From Glutamicibacter sp. JL.03c (GTDB taxonomy: Bacteria; Actinomycetota; Actinomycetes; Actinomycetales; Micrococcaceae), in NCBI RefSeq assembly GCF_025854375.1, contig NZ_CP107575.1:1984001-2048000 (forward strand): a stretch of 64,000 nt of DNA. The letters run 5' to 3'. Position numbers and translations under genes: made by a program. Below the pieces are notes generated by a model. The model did no database searches. It was not told the DNA's origin and saw nothing but the letters and a program-made list of their open reading frames with translations. Below, piece after piece: positions 11,641 to 23,854 of the stretch. Numbering within the stretch: the first letter of the stretch is position 1; every line of letters starts with the position of its first letter.

Positions 11641-12621
11641 TTAGTGTTCCATTTCGTCTAGTGGAACGCTGGACTCCGTACCTGGTATTCCCAGATCGCT
11701 GGCCTTCTTGTCAGCCATGGCCAACAGTCGACGAATACGGCCAGCTATGGCGTCCTTGGTCATTGGAGGTTCAGCCATGCGGCCGAGCTCATCCAAGGAG
11801 GCTTGCTTGTGTTCCAGGCGAAGCAATCCGGCATATCGCAGATGCTCGGGCACTTCATCTCCCAGAATGGTGAGCGCACGCTCTACGCGGGCACCGGCAG
11901 CGACCGCTGCCTGCGCACTACGACGCAGGTTGGCGTCGTCGAAATTCGCCAACCTGTTAGCCGTGGCACGTACCTCTTTGCGCATGCGGCGCTCTTCCCA
12001 CACCATCAAGGCGTCGTGAGCACCCATGCGGGTCAACAACTGCGCAATGGCGTCACCGTCGCGAATCACCACGCGGTCGATGCCTCGCACTTCGCGGGCC
12101 TTGACTGTCAGTCCCAATCGGCGTGCAGCACCGACCAAAGCCAATGCGGCTTCTGGGCCAGGGCAGGTAATCTCCAGCGCTGAACTTCGACCGGGCTCGG
12201 TCAAGGAACCGTGGGACAGGAAGGCGCCGCGCCATACGGCTTCTGCATCCGCAGTTGAGCCGTTGACAATAACTGATGGCAGGCCACGAACTGGTCGACC
12301 GCGCTGGTCGAGCAACCCGGTCTGCCGTGCGAGAACTTCACCGTCTTTTGCCACGCGGACGATGTATCGGCTGCCCTTGCGGATGCCCGAGCCGGAGACC
12401 ATGACGATCTCGGCCTCGTGGCCATATAACTCGCCAATGGCAAGCTTCAGCCGGCGGGCAGTTGCAGCCAGGTCCACCTCGGCTTCAATGACAATTCGCC
12501 CGGAGACTATGTGCAGTCCCCCGCTGAAGCGAAGCATCGTCGAAACCTCGGCCTTTCGGACCGACGGCTTGCGAATCTCAACCCGCGACAGCTCGTCTTT
12601 GACGGAAGCCGTCAATGCCAT
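11641..12621 (-). CDS. whiA: DNA-binding protein WhiA
   Basis: A 326-residue actinobacterial/firmicute regulator with an N-terminal LAGLIDADG-like fold lacking nuclease residues and a C-terminal helix-turn-helix ([14 protein letters not shown], then [20 protein letters not shown] near residues 270-300). In Streptomyces it controls sporulation septation; in non-sporulating relatives it affects division genes. It follows yvcK and rapZ in the conserved uvrC-rapZ-yvcK-whiA order. Its target genes here are not known from the sequence. Confidence 0.94.
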   Translation of the reverse strand: MALTASVKDELSRVEIRKPSVRKAEVSTMLRFSGGLHIVSGRIVIEAEVDLAATARRLKLAIGELYGHEAEIVMVSGSGIRKGSRYIVRVAKDGEVLARQTGLLDQRGRPVRGLPSVIVNGSTADAEAVWRGAFLSHGSLTEPGRSSALEITCPGPEAALALVGAARRLGLTVKAREVRGIDRVVIRDGDAIAQLLTRMGAHDALMVWEERRMRKEVRATANRLANFDDANLRRSAQAAVAAGARVERALTILGDEVPEHLRYAGLLRLEHKQASLDELGRMAEPPMTKDAIAGRIRRLLAMADKKASDLGIPGTESSVPLDEMEH

Positions 12622-12648
12622 GAATCAAACTCCCTTACTTGGATCTTC

Positions 12649-13671
12649 TCAAGATCCGATCGCGGTAAACACCTCATGATAGGCCGCCGCTAGTCGCAAC
12701 GGGTCGTGCACTGCACGACCGTCAGATACTCCTACTGTACTAAAAAAGACACGTGCGCCGAGTTTTTGCGCTGCCAGCTCAAATCTCCGGCGATTGTGGA
12801 TCTTGGACTCATCGGCAATGATCGCGTCAAAAGTCACCTCCGGCGCGTAGCGTCCAAGCACTTCCAAATGAGCCGCGGCATCCATTCCGGTTGTTTCTTC
12901 CGTATCCATCGACAGGTTCATCGTCAGAAGCTTTTTGGCGGTGGTTGAAGCAATGGCTTGGCGCATATCCGGAAGCAGCAAATGCGGAAGCACCGAGGTG
13001 TACCAGGACCCCGGACCGAGAATGACCCAATCAGCCAACTCAATGGACTCCAGCGCCTCAGGACAGGCGGGCGCATCGGAAGGCTCCAGATGAACGTTCG
13101 TGACGAGCCCCCCGGCACCAGCGCGCGCCAATCTGGCCTGGCCGTCGATGCGCCGGCGCACCAGCGCATCACTCTCATCGGATTCGAGAACCTCGCCATG
13201 GATCGACAGCGGGATCGTGCTCATCGGCAGAACCTGGCCTCGGGCGCCCAGCAAGGCGCCAGCCCAGCGCAAACCGGCGACAGGATTATCCAGCAACTCC
13301 CATAAAGCCAAGATCAGCAGGTTTCCGACCGCGTGGCCGTTCAGCGGTTCTTCCTGATTCGCGTCCGACTCGAAACGATGCTGCATGACATCGCGCCACG
13401 TGCGCCCCCAGTCGTTGTCATCGCACAAGGCAGCCAGAGCCATGCGCAAGTCTCCTGGAGGCAGGACGTCGAATGATCCGCGCAGGCGGCCTGAGCTGCC
13501 TCCATCGTCCGCGACTGTCACCACAGCGGTCAGGTCGGTGGTCAGCCGGCGCAATGCCGAAAGCGATGAGTAGAGGCCGTGTCCGCCTCCGAGTGCGACC
13601 ACCGACGGGTTGCGCTGGTCGTTGCCTCGGGATAGTCCCTGTATTGAAATTGGACCTGTTGAAAAGGCCAT
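12649..13671 (-). CDS. yvcK: Gluconeogenesis factor YvcK (UDP-GlcNAc-binding, CofD-like)
   Basis: A 340-residue CofD/UPF0052 family protein with a Gly-rich VALGGGHGLYSSLSALR motif near residue 25 and VADDGGSSGRLR, both nucleotide-sugar binding. In Bacillus and mycobacteria it is linked to carbon use and peptidoglycan precursor supply. The ATG at 13671 is five bases after the rapZ stop; the longer frame upstream overlaps rapZ and looks spurious. No strong ribosome site is visible, so translation may be coupled to rapZ. Confidence 0.9.
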   Translation of the reverse strand: MAFSTGPISIQGLSRGNDQRNPSVVALGGGHGLYSSLSALRRLTTDLTAVVTVADDGGSSGRLRGSFDVLPPGDLRMALAALCDDNDWGRTWRDVMQHRFESDANQEEPLNGHAVGNLLILALWELLDNPVAGLRWAGALLGARGQVLPMSTIPLSIHGEVLESDESDALVRRRIDGQARLARAGAGGLVTNVHLEPSDAPACPEALESIELADWVILGPGSWYTSVLPHLLLPDMRQAIASTTAKKLLTMNLSMDTEETTGMDAAAHLEVLGRYAPEVTFDAIIADESKIHNRRRFELAAQKLGARVFFSTVGVSDGRAVHDPLRLAAAYHEVFTAIGS

Positions 13672-13676
13672 GTCGG

Positions 13677-14570
13677 TTACTCGCGTCCCAAGTCGCGGTG
13701 GCTGATACTCACGCGGACATTGGGGAACTGCGCCAGCCGACGACCCAATTCGATGGTCGTTGCCACGGAGCGGTGCTTGCCTCCGGTACAACCCACAGCG
13801 ATGGTGGCGTAATGCTTGTTTTCCCGGCGGTAGCCTTCAAACACCGGTTCCAGAGCCTTGAGATAATTGTCGATGAAGTCCCGGGTGCCTTCCTGGCTCA
13901 GCACGTAGTCCGAGACTTCCTTGTCCTTGCCCGTTTGAGGGCGCAGCTCGGGGACCCAGTGCGGATTAGGGATGAAGCGAACATCCGCCACGTAGTTGGC
14001 ATCGGTTGGCAGGCCGTATTTGAAGCCAAAGCTCATGACATTGATCCGGAGGATGACCGGACCGGATTCGCTGAATAGCTCATTGACCGCGCGTGCGAGG
14101 TCGTGAACTGACATCGACGACGAGTCGAGGATGATCTCTGCGGCTTCGCGAAGCTGCTCGGTGATTCCGCGTTCCCTGGTGATCCCGTCAACGATGCGCC
14201 CGTCGCCCTGCAACGGGTGCGGACGCCGACCCTGTTCGAAACGACGGATCAGGACTTCATCGCTCGCGTTGAGGTAAACCAGACGGAACTTGACTCCGCT
14301 GGAAGTCAGATGCGCCAGCGCGTCACGAATTTCCGGGAACATTTCCTTCGAACGCACGTCCATAACGACAGCCATCTTCGGAATGGATCCCTGCGACCGG
14401 CTCATCATCTCGGTCAACGGGCCCAGCATGGCTGGTGGCAGGTTCTCGACCACGTACCACCCCTGGTCTTCCAAAGCGTGTGCGACCGTAGTGCGGCCGG
14501 CACCTGACATGCCGGTTACGATCACGAGTTCAGACTCAGGCGGTTTTACAGCTTCATACTCAGCGGTCAT
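13677..14570 (-). CDS. rapZ: RNase adapter RapZ (YvcJ family nucleotide-binding protein)
   Basis: A 297-residue P-loop protein with Walker A GMSGAGRTT near residue 20 and a C-terminal domain carrying GCTGGKHRSVATTIELGRRL, the hallmark of the RapZ/YvcJ family. In E. coli RapZ delivers small RNAs to RNase E; in Gram-positives the role is less clear, though the protein binds and hydrolyses nucleotides. It lies between uvrC and yvcK in the conserved four-gene block. Confidence 0.92.
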   Translation of the reverse strand: MTAEYEAVKPPESELVIVTGMSGAGRTTVAHALEDQGWYVVENLPPAMLGPLTEMMSRSQGSIPKMAVVMDVRSKEMFPEIRDALAHLTSSGVKFRLVYLNASDEVLIRRFEQGRRPHPLQGDGRIVDGITRERGITEQLREAAEIILDSSSMSVHDLARAVNELFSESGPVILRINVMSFGFKYGLPTDANYVADVRFIPNPHWVPELRPQTGKDKEVSDYVLSQEGTRDFIDNYLKALEPVFEGYRRENKHYATIAVGCTGGKHRSVATTIELGRRLAQFPNVRVSISHRDLGRE

Positions 14571-14579
14571 ATTCCAAGG

Positions 14580-16526
14580 CTAGTCGACGATTTCGCCCGT
14601 CGTCATATTCACGCCAGAAAGTGAAGCATCTTCAAGGTTTTCTTTGATGATTGCGGCCAGCTTCTCGCCCACACCTGGAACCTGGACAAGCTCCTCGATG
14701 CTGGCGGCACGAATCTTTTTCATGGATCCAAAATGCTTGCGCAGTGCCGCTTGCTTGGCTTTGCCGAGCCCCGGCACGGCATCCAGCTCGGAGGAGATCA
14801 TCGACTTGGCACGCTTCTCACGGTGGAAGCTAATCGCGAAACGGTGTGCCTCGTCGCGAAGCCGCTGCACAAGGTACAAAGAAGCCGAGGCTCGCGGGAG
14901 GATGACCGGGAACGGATCGTCCGGAAGCCAAAGCTCTTCCAGTCGTTTGGCCAACCCGACCACCGGAATGTCGTCAATCCCTAGATCGTCCATGGCTTTT
15001 TGGGCCGCGGCAACCTGCGGCGGGCCGCCATCGACAATGACCAGGGATGGCGGATAGGAGAATTTCTTCTTCTCCACTTCACCAGATACGCCATCAACTA
15101 TCACGCCAGTAGCGAAGGACGACGGATCGACTTTCTCTTTGAGGTATCGGCTGAATCGCCGATGGATGACGTCGTACATGCTGGCGGTATCATCGCGTGC
15201 CGCATCGCCGGTAATGGAGAATTTTCGGTACTCGCTCTTCTTCGGCAGCCCGTCTTCGAAGACCACCATCGAGGCCACGACATTGGTCCCCTGGGTATGC
15301 GAAGCGTCATAGCATTCAATGCGCAGCAACGCTTGTTCGGCGCCAAGTGCTTCTTGCAGTTCCTGCATGGCCAGAGAACGAGTAGTAATGTCTCCGGCGC
15401 GCTTGGACTTATGCAGACGCAGTGCTTGTTCGGCATTTTCCTTAACCGTGCCAGCCAGGGCCGCCTTGTCGCCACGTTGCGCAACGCGAAGGGATACCTT
15501 CGACCCGCGCAATTCCGAAAGCCAGGTGGTGACATCGTTGATGTCCTCAGGCAGTGCTGGAACCAGGATCTCGCGAGGAATCCGGTCGGCATGGTCTGCA
15601 TAGATTTGCGTCAGAAGCTGCTCGACGAATTCAGCGTCCGAAGCATCCGCGACTTTTTCGACAACCCATCCGCGCTGTGAACGAATACGGCCGTCGCGCA
15701 CGTGGAATACCTGCACGGCAGCTTCGAGCTCGTCGCCATGGACGCCGAAGATATCCGCTTCAGTTCGATCGTCGAGCACCACAGCGTTGCGCTCGAATAC
15801 CCGGTTCAGCGCTGCAATATCGTCACGGTAGCGCGCCGCCTGCTCGTATTCGAGCTCGGCAACCGCGTCCTGCATTTTGACGGTGAGCGCTTTGGTGAAT
15901 TTAGTGGCTTCGCCGCTCATGAACGTGCAGAGGTCATCGGCAAGCTGGCGATGGTCCTCTTCGCTAATTCGTCCAACACAAGGTGCAGAGCACTTGTCGA
16001 TATAGCCAAGCAAGCAGGGGCGGCCTGAAGCTTCGGCTCGCTTGAACACCCCGGGCGCGCAACTTCGGACCGGGAATACCCGCAACAGGGTATCCAAGGT
16101 TTCGCGAATGGCCTTGGCCGGGTAGAACGGGCCGAAGTACTTGACGCCTTTGCGCTTATCACCGCGCATCACCAATGCGCGTGGGTACTTCTCATTCAGC
16201 GTCACGGCAAGATACGGGTAGGTCTTGTCATCACGGAAGACGATGTTGAATCGAGGGTTATATTCCTTGATCCAAACGAATTCCAGCTGGAGGGCCTCAA
16301 GCTCCGAACCCACCACGGTCCATTCGACGCTGCCTGCGGTGAAGACCATGGCCCGCGTTTTCGGGGTAAGCCGGTCCGGGTTGGCGAAGTACGAGGTAAG
16401 TCGGTTCCGCAGCACCTTGGCTTTGCCAACATAAATCACACGGCCATGCTCGTCGCGAAAGCGGTACACACCGGGCTTAGTTGGAATATCCGAGGTTTTC
16501 GGACGGTAGCTTGCTGGATCAGCCAT
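14580..16526 (-). CDS. uvrC: UvrABC system protein C
   Basis: A 648-residue excision nuclease subunit that cuts both sides of a lesion after UvrA/UvrB recognition. The N-terminal GIY-YIG domain (GVYRFRDEHGRVIYVGKAK, from about residue 19) makes the 3' cut. A Cys cluster (CAPGVFKRAEASGRPCLLG) follows, then a UVR motif, an RNase H-like domain (VIVDGVSGEVE, LVIVDGGPPQV) for the 5' cut, and a C-terminal double helix-hairpin-helix (VPGLGKAKQAALRKHFGS). uvrA and uvrB are in the same window but in separate units. Confidence 0.96.
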   Translation of the reverse strand: MADPASYRPKTSDIPTKPGVYRFRDEHGRVIYVGKAKVLRNRLTSYFANPDRLTPKTRAMVFTAGSVEWTVVGSELEALQLEFVWIKEYNPRFNIVFRDDKTYPYLAVTLNEKYPRALVMRGDKRKGVKYFGPFYPAKAIRETLDTLLRVFPVRSCAPGVFKRAEASGRPCLLGYIDKCSAPCVGRISEEDHRQLADDLCTFMSGEATKFTKALTVKMQDAVAELEYEQAARYRDDIAALNRVFERNAVVLDDRTEADIFGVHGDELEAAVQVFHVRDGRIRSQRGWVVEKVADASDAEFVEQLLTQIYADHADRIPREILVPALPEDINDVTTWLSELRGSKVSLRVAQRGDKAALAGTVKENAEQALRLHKSKRAGDITTRSLAMQELQEALGAEQALLRIECYDASHTQGTNVVASMVVFEDGLPKKSEYRKFSITGDAARDDTASMYDVIHRRFSRYLKEKVDPSSFATGVIVDGVSGEVEKKKFSYPPSLVIVDGGPPQVAAAQKAMDDLGIDDIPVVGLAKRLEELWLPDDPFPVILPRASASLYLVQRLRDEAHRFAISFHREKRAKSMISSELDAVPGLGKAKQAALRKHFGSMKKIRAASIEELVQVPGVGEKLAAIIKENLEDASLSGVNMTTGEIVD

Positions 16527-16529
16527 GGA

Positions 16530-17201
16530 TTATTTCGCGTCTGGAGGTAGCTGATTGTATGAGTCGGCGCGTTCCTGGCCAGAGAGTTCAGCAATGGCAT
16601 CCACAATACGATCCGTCGCCTGACGGCGTTGCGGCAGAGGATGCTTGCGGCCCAGCTGGTCGAACTGCAGAGGCTCACCATAATGGATATGGAATTTGGC
16701 TGGCTTGAAGCCCTTCGAACCTGCTGGCTGCAGCTTCTCGGTGCCGATCAGGCCCACCGGCACCACCGGTACGCCAGTGGTCAATGCCAGCCAACCTACA
16801 CCGGTTCGGCCTCGGTACAGCTTTCCATCGCGCGAACGAGTGCCTTCGGGATAAATCCCGATACCGCTGCCTTCTTCGATGATGTCCACCAGAGAATCGA
16901 GAGCCGCCACCGAGGCAGCCTGCTCTCCACGCTGAACAGGAATCGATCCAACTGACTCGAAAAAGGTCTTCATCAGTTTTCCCTTGACACCGGGCGTGGT
17001 GAAATACTCCGCTTTCGCGAAGAAGGCGACGTCACGAGGGGTCAAGGCCTGGATGATGAGCGAGTCGAAAAAGGAGAGGTGGTTCGAAGCGACGATGAAT
17101 CCGCCCTCTTTGGGCACATTTTCCAGGCCGGTAACCTCGGCACGGCAAACGCCATGGATAACACCGCGAATCGAAGCGCGGGTCATGGTGTAGATGCTCA
17201 T
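16530..17201 (-). CDS. 1-acyl-sn-glycerol-3-phosphate acyltransferase (PlsC-like)
   Basis: A 223-residue membrane-associated acyltransferase with the catalytic HX4D motif in SNHLSFFD near residue 41 and the substrate-binding YPEGTRSRDG near residue 118, plus VPVVPVGLIG. It probably makes phosphatidic acid from lysophosphatidate. It starts one base upstream of the HAD phosphatase stop codon and ends four bases before uvrC, so the three may be co-transcribed. The exact acyl donor and acceptor cannot be told. Confidence 0.88.
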   Translation of the reverse strand: MSIYTMTRASIRGVIHGVCRAEVTGLENVPKEGGFIVASNHLSFFDSLIIQALTPRDVAFFAKAEYFTTPGVKGKLMKTFFESVGSIPVQRGEQAASVAALDSLVDIIEEGSGIGIYPEGTRSRDGKLYRGRTGVGWLALTTGVPVVPVGLIGTEKLQPAGSKGFKPAKFHIHYGEPLQFDQLGRKHPLPQRRQATDRIVDAIAELSGQERADSYNQLPPDAK

Positions 17202-17912
17202 CTATTCTGCACCTTCCTGCACGACGCTTGCCTCGATTTCTATTGGACCGGCAGCTTGCTCGCCTAGTAGCGCTTGCGCTAGTTCTCTGACATTGCCTAC
17301 CCGCTTGTCGGCCTTGGACAGTTCATCGCCTTGGGCGAATCCCCACGCCACACCGATGGAAGCGACAGAATTCTCCCGGGCCGCATCCAAGTCGTAGTAC
17401 CGATCTCCCACGACAACGCTGGATTTGGCATCCAAGTTCGCGTGGGACAAAGCTTCGGCGACGATGTGCGTTTTGCTTGAACCCATGGATCCATGCTCGC
17501 CTGCATTGCCATGAATCGCATCCAAATGCTCGGTCAGACCTTTTCGGTCCAAAAGCAATCGAGCGATGTTCACGGGTTTTGCAGTGGTGACGGCAACGTA
17601 GATATTTTCACTACGCAAGGCCTCTAATAGCGCCACGATCCCTGGATAAATGCGCGATTCATCCATGCCGACTTCTTCGTAGCGGGCCCGATACGTCGCG
17701 ATAATGGAATCAATGTTTTCGTCGGTGACGCCTTCTATGGTGCGAAGCCCAACTTGAAGCGGAGGACCCACCAGAGCTTCGACTCGTGCCTCGCCTGGAT
17801 CCGGGAGTCCGTGTGCCACGAGGGCGTGACGAATACCCGAAGTAATGGCACCTGCGGGGTCCACGAGGGTCCCGTCAAGGTCGAAGAGCACGCTTGTTAC
17901 CGACATATTCAC
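17202..17912 (-). CDS. HAD-family hydrolase (phosphoglycolate phosphatase-like)
   Basis: A 236-residue HAD superfamily phosphatase. Motif I FDLDGTLVD carries the nucleophile Asp near residue 11, motif II lies in VAVTTAKP, and motif IV is VVVGDRYYDLDAA. An alpha-helical cap lies between motifs I and II, as in PGP/Gph proteins, so it likely acts on small phosphorylated metabolites. GTG at 17912 and ATG at 17906 are both possible starts. The substrate is not recognisable from sequence. Confidence 0.85.
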   Translation of the reverse strand: MNMSVTSVLFDLDGTLVDPAGAITSGIRHALVAHGLPDPGEARVEALVGPPLQVGLRTIEGVTDENIDSIIATYRARYEEVGMDESRIYPGIVALLEALRSENIYVAVTTAKPVNIARLLLDRKGLTEHLDAIHGNAGEHGSMGSSKTHIVAEALSHANLDAKSSVVVGDRYYDLDAARENSVASIGVAWGFAQGDELSKADKRVGNVRELAQALLGEQAAGPIEIEASVVQEGAE

Positions 17913-17993
17913 TCAGCTATCTTCCCATGAAGCGGGCGCGGGTCAGGAATCCATGACTGAAATGGCATATTTCCCCGATCCGCGCCACTATTT

Positions 17994-20864
<2,871 letters not shown>

Positions 20865-20877
20865 GAAGCCATACTAA

Positions 20878-20893
20878 TCGAAAACTGCTTCGA
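20878..20893 (-). promoter_or_regulatory. LexA (SOS) box candidate of uvrA
   Basis: The 16-base sequence TCGAAAACTGCTTCGA has the layout of the Gram-positive/actinobacterial LexA site (TCGAAC-N4-GTTCGA): five-base perfect outer arms TCGAA/TTCGA with the right spacing, differing only at the innermost base of each half. It sits 14 bases upstream of the uvrA start, a gene known to be LexA-controlled in many actinobacteria. Binding itself is inferred. Confidence 0.6.
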
Positions 20894-20971
20894 ATAAGTG
20901 TACGAATGGTCCTATCTCACAGAAATTTTTCGCCAGGCTTATTCGCCCGCTCGGCGAGCGCAAAATCTGCG

Positions 20972-22532
20972 CTAGTTTCCGACCGGCGCGGCCAACCGAT
21001 ACGCCACCATCCCTTCAATCTGGCTCAGAACAACGACATCTTCAGTTTTGTATCCAGCCCTTCTGGATTCGTTGACATTAGGGACGGCCTTTGCGGGTTT
21101 CCACGCACCGCGCTTGCAGGCCATTTGAGCATCGTCGAATCGAGTGTCCCCTGCGGCTTTGCTATATGACGGGGCTTCCATGCCCAGAGTCGCGGAGTAA
21201 ACCAAAGTTTTCTCCGCGATCAAGGGTGCACAACACGTCTTTCCCAACAGCTTCCTCCAAGGGCATCACTGTCCCGTCCAGGCTATGGACTGCTTTGTCA
21301 CCTCCCGCCTGGGGCGAGGATGGAAATAGGATCCTTGGTGGTGGGCATTCCGGCTTCGCCCAGTCTCTCGGCGTATTTGTTGACATCACTGAGCTTGTGC
21401 TTCCACTTTTGAACGCCGGTGCTTGCATCAAATGCGGCTGCACTCCATGCCGCGCCATTGGCCGATATCGAGTAGTACCCGTTGCCTATGCCAGTGAGCT
21501 TGCTTTGGCCAGCAGTGCAATAGCAAAGAACGATCGTGCCGTCGGGAGCGGCGCTCCCCTGTTCGGAAGTAGCACCGCACATTGACGATGCCCCATTTGG
21601 TGCCAAGGAACCTTACCGCTCTTGGCATCAACCGCCACCAGTTTCGAAAGGCCAGCCAATTTACACGTAGCCGAGTTCTTATCGGATTCGAAGAAATCAT
21701 CTTAGGCAGGTATTCCGTATCCGAGCAGAATCTCATCGTCTTCGCCTGCAGTAGCCCATGCCCAACCTGCGGATAAGGCATACCCTTGTCCAAACACTTC
21801 TTCGCATGGCCGTTTCCACTGGGTCTTCGACCCGTTGGAATAGCTCAACATCTCTACATTTTTGTCCCGGTAAGAGCCAAGCCCTGCGAACAAGGAACGC
21901 CCGCCTCGCTGGAGGCCATATTCAAACTCTCGCTGCGGTACCGCCTGCCATTGCCAGCTGGACCAGTTGAAATTGAAATGATGGCGTTCAAGCAGTTGGC
22001 CATTGATTGCTTTTGAACTTTCGGTACAGAACGTCTTTCTGCAGACAAAAGGTCGGTCGCCCCAAAATTCAAAATTCTTTCAGATCATTACTTGTTCCCT
22101 GGTGGAGTTGTCGGCGATAGTCAACCATCCATAGGCCCCGGATTTGGTCCTCTTGTAGGCCACAAAATGCCTACCGTCGCGCTCTACGAGTTCAATGTTC
22201 AGATCCGCACCCAGGCCATCGGCAACGCCCGGCGCTTCGTCCTTCCAGAGCTCTTCACCGTCTTTCAGGTTCCTGGCGATGATCTCCAGCTGAGGGGCTT
22301 GGCGCCGATAGGCAATAGCATCATCTGCGATCACTTCGACATCGGATACAAGAATTTCTTAGCTCTGCCACTCGATAGCCGCAGGCTCAGGTGATGGCTT
22401 TCCGGACGCTGTGGGAGCTGGTTCCGCTTGGCTGGCGGTGCAGCCCGAAAACCCGACGCCCAGTACGAGCGCGCAGGTGGCGATGACAGCGACACTCACG
22501 GACGTCTTGCGATCACATGCGTTCGAGCGCAT
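20972..22532 (-). pseudogene. Broken lipoprotein gene with PQQ-like (beta-propeller) repeats
   Basis: From the ATG at 22532 the frame gives a lipoprotein signal peptide (TCALVLGVGFSGC, lipobox Cys near residue 31) and a Ser/Pro linker, then a TAA at 22359-22361 after 57 codons. The same frame continues as protein-like sequence through a TGA at 22080-22082 and a TAA at 21702-21704. A frameshift near 21610 moves the coding signal to another frame (AAFDASTGVQKWKHKL), and at least one more follows before the end at 20972 (VVVLSQIEGMVAYRLAAP). Segments such as KLVAVDAKSGKVPW and NLKDGEELWK are PQQ-like repeat motifs. The original was about 520 residues and probably surface-anchored. Function is unknown and the gene is clearly dead. 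Confidence 0.8.
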
Positions 22533-22549
22533 GGTGGATTCCCGACCCC

Positions 22550-22568
22550 GGGACTAATGATTAGTCCC
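22550..22568. promoter_or_regulatory. Operator-like dyad upstream of the broken lipoprotein gene
   Basis: GGGACTAATGATTAGTCCC is a perfect 19-base palindrome around a central G, 17 bases upstream of the lipoprotein ATG. A tight centre favours a protein-binding site over a terminator. A closely similar sequence (23047-23064) lies in front of the neighbouring GntR gene, which suggests that GntR is the binder. Confidence 0.5.
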
Positions 22569-22651
22569 AGAGCGTAAACCGAGTTCTCAAAGACGCATCA
22601 GGCTTATCCACAAATCCCGGTATTCACTCTGCGTGGGGTTAGCCCAGTCGC

Positions 22652-23029
22652 CTAGCGGGGCAGGGAGCTAAAGGCTGCGCGAAGGTATCTCACCGCGGTT
22701 GCTTCGTCCACAGACCACATCTGCGCAATCCGAGCCAAATCGGCGGCCGCGTCGCTGACTTCTTGCTCGGCACGGTTCTCCGCCGCCTGCACCACCGTAC
22801 CGTGGCGCCCCCGCGTGACAACGGCCCCCTGCAGCTCAAGCTCTTTGTAGACCTTGGCAACGGTATTTACCGCAAGGTTCAGAGTGCCTGAGAGTGCACG
22901 GACCGACGGGAGCTTGGTCCCCGGGGCGAGCTTGCCTTTGGCGATGGCTGAGAGAATCTGTTCACGGACCTGCTGGTATGGCGCGATAGTGGATTTGGGG
23001 TCGATCTTGATGAATCCAAGTTCGCTCAT
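22652..23029 (-). CDS. GntR-family transcriptional regulator (YtrA type)
   Basis: A 125-residue protein with an N-terminal winged helix (YQQVREQILSAIAKGKLAPG, then LPSVRALSGTLNLAVNTVAKVY) and a short C-terminal helical tail, as in the YtrA subfamily, which usually controls a neighbouring transporter or membrane gene. The ATG at 23029 is preferred because TTGGAG lies seven bases upstream; a TTG at 23041 would place the ribosome site inside the gene. It points toward the broken lipoprotein gene and is divergent from the metallo-beta-lactamase gene. No ABC transporter remains next to it. Confidence 0.88.
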   Translation of the reverse strand: MSELGFIKIDPKSTIAPYQQVREQILSAIAKGKLAPGTKLPSVRALSGTLNLAVNTVAKVYKELELQGAVVTRGRHGTVVQAAENRAEQEVSDAAADLARIAQMWSVDEATAVRYLRAAFSSLPR

Positions 23030-23046
23030 GCTCTGCTCCAATCTTT

Positions 23047-23064
23047 AGGACTATGACTCGTCCT
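23047..23064. promoter_or_regulatory. Operator candidate in front of the GntR gene
   Basis: AGGACTATGACTCGTCCT starts 18 bases upstream of the GntR start. With a one-base gap it matches the perfect dyad at 22550-22568 over GGACTA, TGA and GTCC. It would suit autoregulation and could also touch the divergent hydrolase promoter, whose start codon is at 23113. Confidence 0.45.
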
Positions 23065-23112
23065 GTCCCGAGCCTATCGCGTTGACCCTCCAATCCAACG
23101 TAGTGTGAGGGT

Positions 23113-23766
23113 ATGAACGAACTATTGCTAGATGATGTAACCATCCGCTGGATCTCCGTCTCCGACATGGCTAACAATGTTTATCTCATTACCAACCGCG
23201 CATCGGGCGAGCAGCTTCTGGTGGACGCTGCAGACGATGCCTCTGCCATTGCAGAGCTCATCGACGAAGCCAGGAACGATGCCGATAATCCGCGAATCGT
23301 TGGAATCGCGACAACGCACCAGCACTGGGACCATGTTCGGGCTTTGGCTGAGCTCGTGGATCAACACCCTGTGACCACTTACGCCGGCGCCGACGACATG
23401 GCACGAATTGCCGAAGAGTCCGGCGTCCAAGTCACCAACGGCCTGAACCAAGGCGATCAGCTCAAGCTTGGCGAGGTCATTATCGAAGCTATCCACCTGC
23501 GCGGCCATACTCCGGGATCGATCGGCTACGCCCTGGTTGACTCCTCCGGCCAGCCAGTCATCCTCAGCGGCGACAGCCTGTTCCCAGGTGGCGTAGGCAA
23601 TACGTGGAAGGATCCGCAGCGTTTCCTCTCGCTGATCACCGACGTATCCGAACGGATCTTCGATCGCTTCCCGGATGAAACCAAGGTCCTCCCGGGACAT
23701 GGCGACACCACCACTCTAGGAGCCGAACGTCCGCATCTGGACGAGTGGCGCGAACGCGGCTGGTAA
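23113..23766 (+). CDS. Metallo-beta-lactamase fold hydrolase (glyoxalase II-like)
   Basis: A 217-residue MBL-fold protein. The metal motif is THQHWDH near residue 75 (HxHxDH), with a second ligand His in LRGHTPGS, the bridging Asp in LSGDSLF, and the last His in VLPGHGDTT. These are the ligands of hydroxyacylglutathione hydrolase-like enzymes. It probably hydrolyses a thioester or ester, but the substrate is unknown. It is divergent from the GntR gene and ends in a strong hairpin shared with the tam gene. Confidence 0.85.
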   Translation: MNELLLDDVTIRWISVSDMANNVYLITNRASGEQLLVDAADDASAIAELIDEARNDADNPRIVGIATTHQHWDHVRALAELVDQHPVTTYAGADDMARIAEESGVQVTNGLNQGDQLKLGEVIIEAIHLRGHTPGSIGYALVDSSGQPVILSGDSLFPGGVGNTWKDPQRFLSLITDVSERIFDRFPDETKVLPGHGDTTTLGAERPHLDEWRERGW

Positions 23767-23775
23767 GCCTAAGCC

Positions 23776-23816
23776 GTTGTGACGCCCACAGGCGGCAAAC
23801 CTGCGGGCGTCACAAC
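23776..23816. terminator. Hairpin between the MBL hydrolase and tam
   Basis: Perfect 12-base arms (23776-23787 and 23805-23816) enclose a further four-base pair region (23789-23792 with 23800-23803). The genes on both sides converge on it, so it can serve both, although neither side shows a T-run. Confidence 0.65.
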
Positions 23817-23854
23817 GAGTGTTCATGGCTAGGCGCCGAATATAAGTGAGGCGG

